Of a DNA stretch of 64,000 nt, positions 51,641 through 58,589 are shown piece by piece. The notes below the pieces were generated by a model. That model was not told the origin of the DNA. It made no database searches and worked only from the letters and a program-made list of their open reading frames with translations. A program made the position numbers and the translations under genes. The first letter of the stretch is position 1; the number at the start of each line of letters is the position of its first letter. The DNA is from Hirudinaria manillensis (Eukaryota > Annelida > Clitellata > Hirudinida > Hirudinidae): positions 8,058,501 through 8,122,500 of the forward strand of contig CM067528.1 in the NCBI GenBank assembly GCA_034509925.1, given 5' to 3'.

Positions 51641-51825
51641 TGTTATAACTTCAGAATATCGAGATCAACACGGTTTATTAGGATCAACGCAATACGACAC
51701 AACTCGACACAACTCGACACAACACGACACAGTACGATACGAACACGAGCGGAATTAAAACGGAAAACAAGCGTGCCTCGTCGCACGAGGTGCACAAAAC
51801 CAAAGATACGTATAATCCCACAACA
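51641..51825 (-). repeat. 5' LTR of element A
   Basis: 185 bases. It has two extra 10-base tandem units (ACTCGACACA, ACACGACACA) relative to element B's LTR. Followed on the minus strand by TATT and the primer site TGGCGACGAGGATGG. Confidence 0.93.
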
Positions 51826-51830
51826 CGAAC

Positions 51831-52506
51831 CATAAATAAATTTAGCAATTTGATAAGGTGGCGGTGATATGAAATAAACAATTTCTACATCACCAGACGT
51901 CATCTTGGACCATTGTTTTCACCTTCCGCTTCCAAAGGCATTGAAAATTTAAGTTTGACAGGATGTGTGATGACTGAAATTCCCGATTACTTCAACTGCA
52001 GAAATGTTTATAGAAGAGGCATTTACATAGAGCAAGATCTGAATGTTCTTCAATGAAAAATTGTAGCGCCAACGAATTCTTTGTTAAGAGAGTGAAAGTT
52101 CGTTTATACTTATGGCACCCTTAATTAATGGATTGAAGTAAAGTATGCTAGTACTGGAGGTTCTTTTGGGTAGATGTTGTAGGGAATAACATTATTATTT
52201 ATTACTTCTTCCGCTGACAATCTGTGGACATAGGCCCATGTTTTTAATAAAAGGTGAATATGAGATTCCTCAAGCACTTAATTCTTCCACAAACATAAAT
52301 TCGAACAATTTGCCCCAGCACGGTCTCCAATGTCTATAGTTTCTAAATATTATAGGACTAATTATATTGTGACGGATGGCAAGTGCCACGAGGGCTGAAT
52401 TTTTTTTTGTGGGGGGGGGGGGGTAAAATAAAATACTTTATAAAATCTAAAGCTTTATACCAAATGAATTTTTGAAGTTGTAACATTGCACTGTTCGTAT
52501 CGATCA
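51831..52506. other. Spacer between elements A and B, nothing recognised
   Basis: AT-rich with a G-run at about 52413-52425. No gene or repeat seen. Its presence, and the different target duplications on either side, show that A and B are independent insertions. Confidence 0.5.
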
Positions 52507-52511
52507 CATAC

Positions 52512-52676
52512 TGTTATAACTTCAGAATATCGAGATCAACACGGTTTATTAGGATCAACGCAATACGACACAACTCGACACAGTACGATACGAACACGAG
52601 CGGAATTAAAACGGAAAACAAGCGTGCCTCGTCGCACGAGGTGCACAAAACCAAAGATACGTATAATCCCACAACA
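52512..52676 (-). repeat. 3' LTR of element B
   Basis: On the minus strand it begins TGTTGTGGGATTATACG and ends TTATAACA. It contains AATAAACCG (a likely polyadenylation signal, plus strand CGGTTTATT at about 52541). Confidence 0.96.
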
Positions 52677-52690
52677 CCTCCCCCCCCTAA
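52677..52690 (-). promoter_or_regulatory. Polypurine tract of element B, overlapping the pol stop codon
   Basis: Plus strand CCTCCCCCCCCTAA, so on the minus strand a TTAGGGGGGGGAGG tract sits immediately before the 3' LTR. This is the expected primer for plus-strand DNA synthesis. The pol stop codon (52687-52689) falls at the edge of the tract. Confidence 0.85.
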
Positions 52691-55600
52691 ACGATTAGGT
52701 ATTTCTTCCTCTGGGGATCCATCTCCAGCCTTCTCGGAGGTCGGCGGTTCCTTGCGGATCTTTTCTTTGGTGTCCGAGGTTGCACTGGTGGAATGACATG
52801 CTCCACTTCGCACTCTGGAATTTCCTGTAGTTCCGGCGTGTGTGTGTTTTCTGCGGTTGTCTGGGATGTCCCACTTAGTGGCAGGAATGGCAAGTCAAAT
52901 GCCTCACACATCACCTTCAGTGAATCATCCTGCGCACGCTTCCTGAGCTGGTTCGCGTGGCGATGGAGCATTTTGCCGCTTGCCTCCACTAGGTAGACTT
53001 GACGTCCCTGTCTGCGCCTGATCCATCCCTGTATCCACTTCGGGTGACTTGGATCCTTGTAGTCTCTTACGAAGACTGCGTCTCCCTCGACGAACTCTCT
53101 CAGTCGCCTGTGGATAGGTTTCCTTTCTTCCATCTCCTGATCCGCTCTTGGGAGATGTTTTACTGGGCTTTTGAGTTGGAGGTCACTCAGGGGAGTTCTC
53201 AAAAGTCTCCCTAGGAGTTTCTCTGCCGGTGTCTTCAAATCCGTCAAAGACGTGCATGGCGTTGTCCGGTAAGTCAGCAGGAATTTCTGGAGCGCATCCT
53301 CCATCACCTCCTCCCCCTGCAGCTTTTGTAGTGTACGCTTGAATGTGTCCACAAAACGCTCAGCTTGTCCATTGCAGTGAGGTTGGTAGGGCGGTGACTT
53401 GACGTGTTGCATTCCATTCCTCTGACAGAACTCTTGGAACTCCTTGGACGTGAACTGAGTCCCATTGTCCGAAACTATCACTTTTGGGTATCCCTGCTGC
53501 GCAAAAATCCTACCCAGTTCTCTGATTGTGGCAGTGGATGTTGAAGTCGTCATCTTAATAACTTCAGGCCACTTGGAGAAGGCGTCCACCACGATTAAAA
53601 ACATCACTCCTTCAATCGGGCCGGCAAAATCAATATGGACCCTTTCCCAGGCACAATCCGGTTTCGGCCATGGCGTCAGTTCGTTCCTGACAGGCATCTT
53701 TGCAGCCAACTGGCATGAACTGCAAAGTCTCACTCTGTCTTCGATGTCCCTGTCAATTCCTTGCCAGTAAACGTGCAGTCGAGCTAGCATTTTCATTCTA
53801 CTTGTCCCAGGATGTCCCTCGTGCAGCATCTTCAAAATTCGGCCTTGCAGGGCTGATGGGATCACGGCTCGTGTTCCCATGAAGAGTGCACCCTCATGGA
53901 CTGACAAGTCTTTAGAACGGCTGTGGAAGGCGTGCAGAGTCGATCCAGCCCGGAAACTAGGCCATCTACCCGTTCTTACACTTTCAACAACCAATTTTAG
54001 CTCGGAATCTTCCTCAGTCATCCTCTGAATATCCTCCTTTGTGACTGGCAAGTTTCGGATGACATCACTCTGAACTGCCTTGACATCCCTTTCGATCTTC
54101 GCAATGACGATGTCTTCATCTTCTGGCAGCTTCTTCGTAGCGATGAGACGGGACAGCGCATCGGCTTGACCAAAGTGAGTGGATCGCCTATACTCGATGA
54201 CAAAATCATACGCAAGCAAGACGAGTTCCCATCGTTGGAGCCGATTTGCTGAATGAGCTGATATGCCAACCTTGGATCCGAAGATCGACAACAGTGGCTT
54301 ATGATCAGTCAGCAACAGAAAGCTTCTGCCGTATATGTAGCGATGAAATTTCCTTACCGCAAATACTAAGGCCAGAGCTTCTTTCTCGATCTGTCCGTAG
54401 TTCTTCTCTGCCTTGGTGAGAGATCTACTGGCGTGTGCGATCGCCTTCTCCGTGCCGTTCGGGAAGCGATGAGAGATGACAGCTCCCACTCCATAGTCAC
54501 ACGCGTCCGCAGCAACGACGATGTCCAGTGCAGGGTCGAAGTGCGTCAACAACAGATCAGACTGCAACACTACCTTGAGCTTGTCCAGAACTCTCTGGTG
54601 TTCAGCAGTCCACACGAATTTGTCTTCTCTTTCCAGATCGTCCAGGAGGCCTCTCATTGAACGCATATCTGGCACAAAAGACGAGTAGTAGCTTATCATA
54701 CCTAAGAACGATTTCAGCTGCTTTTGATCCTTAGGCGCTGGCATTCCGACAATTGCTTGTATTTTCTCGGGATCTGGTCGACGGCCATCTTTTGAAACCA
54801 CGTGTCCCAAGAAGTTGATTTCAGGTTTTGCGAAGGAGCACTTCTCCATTCTGACGCGGAAACCCCAATCTGCAATTCTTTCAAACAAAGCCTGGACGTT
54901 ATTGTTGTGCTCTAGAATTGTTGATCCTGTCACGATGACATCATCTAGATATGCCGCACAGCCATTAAGTCCTGTGATCATTCGATCCATGGCTTCTTGG
55001 AAAATGCCAGGTGCGCATTTGACTCCGAAGGGTAACCGCTGGTACTGGAACAGGCCCTTGTGTGTATTTATCGTCACCAGTTCCTTCGAGTCATCTTCGA
55101 CTTCCATCTGCAAGTATGCGTCTGCGAAGTCGATCTGGGTAAACCATGCGCCTTGGTTTAGACGAGCGAAGATTTCGTCGGGTGTCGGCAGAGGGTGACG
55201 GTGCATCTCGAGTGCTTCGTTTAATCCTGTCTTGAAATCAGCACAGATACGGACTGATCCGTTCTTCTTGGCCACTACAACAATCGGGGCAGCCCAATTG
55301 CTGTAATCCACTTTCTTCAAGACTCCTTGTTGCACTAGACGCTCCAGCTCTGTGTTGACTGCTTCCTCCCGAGCGAACGGAATCTTCCTCTGTCGGCAAA
55401 AGGTCGGACGAACTCCCTGCCTCACAATCAACTGTGCTCGAGTCTTGCATTTGCCCAACTCCTCTTCGAAAACATCTGGGAACCTTTCAGCCAAACTCTT
55501 GGCAAGTTGTCTCCCTTCTTCTTCTGGCTTCTGCTCAATTTTGCAGCAGATGGCGTTGAAGGCTTTCTGTAGAGGTGGCAGCTGATTCATCCACTCGATG

Positions 55601-56646
55601 CCCAACAATTGATCAACGTTTTCAGCCACATAGCAGCGACCGTGGCCTGAAAATCCTCCGCAGGTGAACTTAACATCAAATTGACCCAGGACCTCAATCG
55701 GCGTTCCATTTGCAGCTCCCAGTGAAGTCGTCGTTCCTTCCAGAGATGGCGAACCTATCTGCTCCCATGCGTCTCTGCTTATGACTGTGACGTCTGCACC
55801 AGAGTCCAGCTGCATTCTGACCTTGGTTTCTCCGAAACTAACTTCGGCGTACCTTCGATTGGTCCTGAGGTCAGTATTGATTTTCTTGACTCGCCCCTTG
55901 AATTTCGATTCCTTTCTGTGGCAGTCCTTCTGTGGGCAATCCTTCTTGAAATGTGACAAGGATCCACAGATGAAGCAGGCACCCTTGGACGATTCTCGAG
56001 GATTTTCTTCGCTAGGGAAAATACGTCGAGTCTTCTTCCTATGGTAACCTCTTCGTACTGCATTCACAGCCTGCATGCCGTCTACCATGTCGGTGTCCTT
56101 CCCCAGATTTACAAGGTTCTCACACTCATTTACCATGTCTTCTAGAGTGCATCCTTCCTGCTTCTCCAGCTTCGACACGAGTGCGTCTGCCTTGTCTGCA
56201 TCCGACAACTGCATTGCGTGATCTCCTGCTTCAAACCGTCCCATCCACTTTGATGGGGGCGCCCCGGACTCAGGATCATAACTGGATTGAGTTACCTGTC
56301 CCATGACCTCCGGGGGTAGATCTGATTTTCTGTCTGTCGCTATGGCTTCTTTATACTGAGGTTTCAGGGACTGGAGCAATTGCAGCAAAGCTTCTTCCCA
56401 TCGACGGTACTCCTCGTCTCGGCGGAGATCTTTCTCACGACGGCGAATTTCTTCCTCGCGACGGCGAGTTTCCTCCTCCTCACGACGGCGAGTTTCTTCA
56501 TCGCGACGGCGAATTTCTTCCTCCTCACGACGACGAATTTCTTCCTCGCGACGGCGAGTCTCTTCTTCGCGACGTTCATCGTCGCGTCGTCGATTTTCTT
56601 CCATGAACATCGTCATCATGGTCAAAAATTTATCCTCAGTAGCCAT
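52687..56646 (-). CDS. Gag-pol polyprotein of gypsy element B, intact single frame
   Basis: 1319 residues from the ATG at 56646. The open frame extends four codons further up but without an ATG. Order with approximate residues: gag with an extreme Glu/Arg coiled coil (REEETRRREEE repeats, 15-80), zinc knuckle CFICGSLSHFKKDC (about 221-234), aspartic protease DSGAD (about 278), reverse transcriptase (about 430-610) with DAYLQMEV and YLDDVIVTG (about 564), RNase H with TDHKPLLSIFG (about 778), integrase zinc finger HEGHPGTSR...CSSCQ (about 940), integrase core acidic residues in IDFAGP, SDNGTQF and GQAERF (about 1003, 1058, 1092), and a Pro-rich tail. All catalytic residues I can check are present. 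Gag and pol share one frame with no visible slippage site. It makes particle, protease and DNA-copying enzymes for cytoplasmic reverse transcription and nuclear integration. Confidence 0.96.
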   Translation of the reverse strand: MATEDKFLTMMTMFMEENRRRDDERREEETRRREEEIRRREEEEIRRRDEETRRREEEETRRREEEIRRREKDLRRDEEYRRWEEALLQLLQSLKPQYKEAIATDRKSDLPPEVMGQVTQSSYDPESGAPPSKWMGRFEAGDHAMQLSDADKADALVSKLEKQEGCTLEDMVNECENLVNLGKDTDMVDGMQAVNAVRRGYHRKKTRRIFPSEENPRESSKGACFICGSLSHFKKDCPQKDCHRKESKFKGRVKKINTDLRTNRRYAEVSFGETKVRMQLDSGADVTVISRDAWEQIGSPSLEGTTTSLGAANGTPIEVLGQFDVKFTCGGFSGHGRCYVAENVDQLLGIEWMNQLPPLQKAFNAICCKIEQKPEEEGRQLAKSLAERFPDVFEEELGKCKTRAQLIVRQGVRPTFCRQRKIPFAREEAVNTELERLVQQGVLKKVDYSNWAAPIVVVAKKNGSVRICADFKTGLNEALEMHRHPLPTPDEIFARLNQGAWFTQIDFADAYLQMEVEDDSKELVTINTHKGLFQYQRLPFGVKCAPGIFQEAMDRMITGLNGCAAYLDDVIVTGSTILEHNNNVQALFERIADWGFRVRMEKCSFAKPEINFLGHVVSKDGRRPDPEKIQAIVGMPAPKDQKQLKSFLGMISYYSSFVPDMRSMRGLLDDLEREDKFVWTAEHQRVLDKLKVVLQSDLLLTHFDPALDIVVAADACDYGVGAVISHRFPNGTEKAIAHASRSLTKAEKNYGQIEKEALALVFAVRKFHRYIYGRSFLLLTDHKPLLSIFGSKVGISAHSANRLQRWELVLLAYDFVIEYRRSTHFGQADALSRLIATKKLPEDEDIVIAKIERDVKAVQSDVIRNLPVTKEDIQRMTEEDSELKLVVESVRTGRWPSFRAGSTLHAFHSRSKDLSVHEGALFMGTRAVIPSALQGRILKMLHEGHPGTSRMKMLARLHVYWQGIDRDIEDRVRLCSSCQLAAKMPVRNELTPWPKPDCAWERVHIDFAGPIEGVMFLIVVDAFSKWPEVIKMTTSTSTATIRELGRIFAQQGYPKVIVSDNGTQFTSKEFQEFCQRNGMQHVKSPPYQPHCNGQAERFVDTFKRTLQKLQGEEVMEDALQKFLLTYRTTPCTSLTDLKTPAEKLLGRLLRTPLSDLQLKSPVKHLPRADQEMEERKPIHRRLREFVEGDAVFVRDYKDPSHPKWIQGWIRRRQGRQVYLVEASGKMLHRHANQLRKRAQDDSLKVMCEAFDLPFLPLSGTSQTTAENTHTPELQEIPECEVEHVIPPVQPRTPKKRSARNRRPPRRLEMDPQRKKYLIV

Positions 56647-56657
56647 CCTCGTCGCCA
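56643..56657 (-). promoter_or_regulatory. tRNA primer-binding site overlapping the gag start codon
   Basis: On the minus strand, four bases (TATT) after the 5' LTR comes TGGCGACGAGGATGG, complementary over 15 bases to the 3' end (CCATCCTCGTCGCCA) of animal tRNA-Ser(GCT) as I remember that tRNA. The ATG of gag-pol (56646-56644) lies inside it. The same arrangement is in element A and, with one change, at about 43645. Confidence 0.8.
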
Positions 56658-56661
56658 AATA

Positions 56662-56826
56662 TGTTATAACTTCAGAATATCGAGATCAACACGGTTTATT
56701 AGGATCAACGCAATACGACACAACTCGACATAGTACGATACGAACACGAGCGGAATTAAAACGGAAAACAAGCGTGCCTCGTCGCACGAGGTGCACAAAA
56801 CCAAAGATACGTATAATCCCACAACA
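56662..56826 (-). repeat. 5' LTR of element B
   Basis: 165 bases, one difference from the 3' LTR. It abuts the primer-binding site on the minus strand. Confidence 0.96.
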
Positions 56827-56831
56827 CATAC

Positions 56832-57357
56832 CAATCACATTCAAACCAAACCCCGTTTACAAAAATCAGGGCATATTCTTCTGTCATATCAGATATAATT
56901 CAATCCGATGGTCTAATGACCTCAAGTCAACGTCGTGTCATCCTGATTGGTTATATTAGATTTCAATATTAGATTAAGCACACGTATGAAATATGGAATC
57001 CAATATGAAATTGGATATAATAATAATAATAATAATTCGAGATTTGGGGTCTCGAGGAGGTTCCTCATGTGGACCTCCATAAAAACGATGCAGGAAACCC
57101 ATAAGATTTGGCGAACTTTTAAAAATAACGCCTGGAGAAGAAGGAAACAGAAGAGTTCAATTGAATAACATTTGTGAATTTACAATGACTCGGAAGATCG
57201 ACTTGATTGTCCTTTTTTTTTCTCGATGGTCTGACGGGATCTCCCAGACCCATTGGCGGACCTAAAATTATTGGATCGGATTATGAACTGATTGTTTTTT
57301 TGTGAGTTTTTGGCTGGGCTAATAAAGGAAAAAAAATAATAAAAATAATAATAAAAG
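56832..57357. other. Spacer before the R2-like element, with a repeat shared with 30.5 kb
   Basis: Bases 57050-57160 resemble 30450-30540 in DNA and in one frame (FLMWTSIKT). At about 57320-57356 an AATAAAGGA stretch and (AAT)n-like A-rich run may be the 3' tail of another retroelement. No gene assigned. Confidence 0.4.
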
Positions 57358-57706
57358 CTGGGGTGCGTCTCGAGCGAGTGGTCGTGCGGCTGTTTTTCGC
57401 GAATTCTTGATAATTTTACGGTTTTTGCGGCAGTTTGCTTTTTTTCTGACCATTTCGTGTCCCCTACATTCCGTTTAGGATTGTGAGACCATTCTCAAGT
57501 TCAAAGGGGAAAAACTGAAGTTGAACAGCGTAAATTTATCTGTCGACGTCTTGCATTGTTCTAGACTCCACAACTTCAGGAAAACAGAAGAGAAAGAAGT
57601 CATTTTAAGCTTGTCTGCTTCCGAGTACGTCTGCTAGTCGATGTTTTTGTGAATTTTTGGATTTAATTCAACTTGAAGAATCGTCGGAAAGAACAAGAAG
57701 TAAACA

Positions 57707-58510
57707 ATGCAAACCCGCGCGCGCACCTTGTTGGCTCTCACAAAGGTGAAAGACTGTTCTGGCCCTTCTGAGACTCCAGTGACTGTACAGCCAAAGTGTA
57801 ACGCAGAATTCAAAACATCAAAAGGAGCAAGAATTCACGAAAGTCACGTCCATCCAGTTCAGTGTCACGCAAAAAGGTCAGGAAAAAGCTACGGAAAATG
57901 CAGATGGGATAAGGAGGAATCCCATGTGATGGCAATGTTGGAGATAGAACTGAAGCAACAAGGAGTTAGATTCATCAACATTGAACTCCACAAACATTTC
58001 CCTCACCGAACTTTGGCCTCCATTCGAGGACATAGAAGACAGACAGAATACAGAACTATTCTCCAACAATGCATCAGTAAAACCAGGTCCTCAGAAAATT
58101 TTCAGACGTCATTAGCCGAGAGTCCAACTGAGCTGACTGCGAGTAGAAATTCTGTTTGCAAAGAATCATATGAAGACGTTCACTCGGGACAATCAAAAGA
58201 ACTATGGAGGAATATGTCGAGAGCTGAAGCTGGACTTAATGACCAGGAAAGGAAAAGAATCAATATCGCCCTCTCCAGACACTTCCCGGATGTGAGTGTT
58301 AGGCGCATAAAGAGAATCAGAAACAAGCCTGGTTACAAGAGCCTTCTAAGCAATGCCTTTCAGGATTCTGTGGCCTTGAGACAGATTGAAAACCAGATTT
58401 TAGGAATGGCGCCTACAAATGAGGAGAAAGAGAAAATAGTGATTGATGAATTTGTGATTTTTTTTTTGGGCATGATCTGTGTATATTTCAAAAATTTTTT
58501 TTTTGAATAA
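57707..58510 (+). CDS. N-terminal DNA-binding part of the R2-like protein
   Basis: 267 codons from ATG 57707. Residues about 30-48 look like an R2 C2H2 finger (KCNAEFKTSKGARIHESHVH) but the first cysteine of the CxxC pair is absent. Two Myb-like segments follow: CRWDKEESHVMAMLEIEL...HFPHRTLASIRGHR (about 65-110) and LNDQERKRINIALSRHFP...RRIKRIRNK (about 178-215). In R2 proteins these regions position the element RNP on target DNA. The last ~17 codons are not native: they read into an insertion starting at 58460. Confidence 0.8.
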   Translation: MQTRARTLLALTKVKDCSGPSETPVTVQPKCNAEFKTSKGARIHESHVHPVQCHAKRSGKSYGKCRWDKEESHVMAMLEIELKQQGVRFINIELHKHFPHRTLASIRGHRRQTEYRTILQQCISKTRSSENFQTSLAESPTELTASRNSVCKESYEDVHSGQSKELWRNMSRAEAGLNDQERKRINIALSRHFPDVSVRRIKRIRNKPGYKSLLSNAFQDSVALRQIENQILGMAPTNEEKEKIVIDEFVIFFLGMICVYFKNFFFE

Positions 58511-58589
58511 ACGAATTCATAACCGTTAAAAAAAAGTCAGCAACTCAATTGCAATAGACAATCAGTTAAAGTTGAAGCAATTTGTGATT
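58460..58589. other. 130-base insertion with 11-base direct repeats inside the R2-like ORF
   Basis: AATTTGTGATT occurs at 58449-58459 and again at 58579-58589. The sequence between has T-runs and A-runs (TTTTTTTTT at both 58457 and 58492, AAAAAAAA at about 58528) and no coding sense. The flanks belong to one continuous R2-like protein, so this is a secondary insertion that shifts the frame by one base. Confidence 0.75.

Larger units (their letters stand above)
47547..51825 (-). mobile_element. Gypsy element A, full length but decayed
   Basis: LTRs at 47547-47721 (175 bases, 3' LTR) and 51641-51825 (185 bases, 5' LTR), flanked by CGAAC on both sides (47542-47546 and 51826-51830). Inside lies the gag-pol gene on the minus strand, about 95% or more like element B by eye. 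The LTR lengths differ by the number of a tandem ACTCGACACA-type unit, and there are a few substitutions. The intact target duplication shows a simple insertion with no later exchange between its flanks. Confidence 0.95.
52512..56826 (-). mobile_element. Gypsy element B, structurally complete and very young
   Basis: LTRs of 165 bases at both ends differ at one position only (CAGTACGATA against TAGTACGATA). A perfect 5-base target duplication, CATAC, lies at 52507-52511 and 56827-56831. Primer site, uninterrupted gag-pol frame and polypurine tract are all present in the right order on the minus strand. There is no env-like frame. By domain content it is an Ogre-free, env-free Metaviridae-type element of the K02A2.6-like/Mag-like kind. 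One LTR difference in 165 means insertion very recently on a genomic time scale. Confidence 0.97.

Noticed and set aside
52413..52425. G-run (also the C-run at 19381 and the G-run at 30684) as structural or regulatory elements
   Set aside because: Short homopolymers with no partner motifs; they may be sequencing or assembly noise.
47542..56831. Elements A and B as one tandem or segmental duplication
   Set aside because: They have different target duplications (CGAAC and CATAC), unrelated spacer between them and private mutations, so they are separate insertions in the same orientation.
52507..56831. Endogenous retrovirus with an envelope gene
   Set aside because: There is no third frame between pol and the 3' LTR; the pol stop codon is at the polypurine tract.
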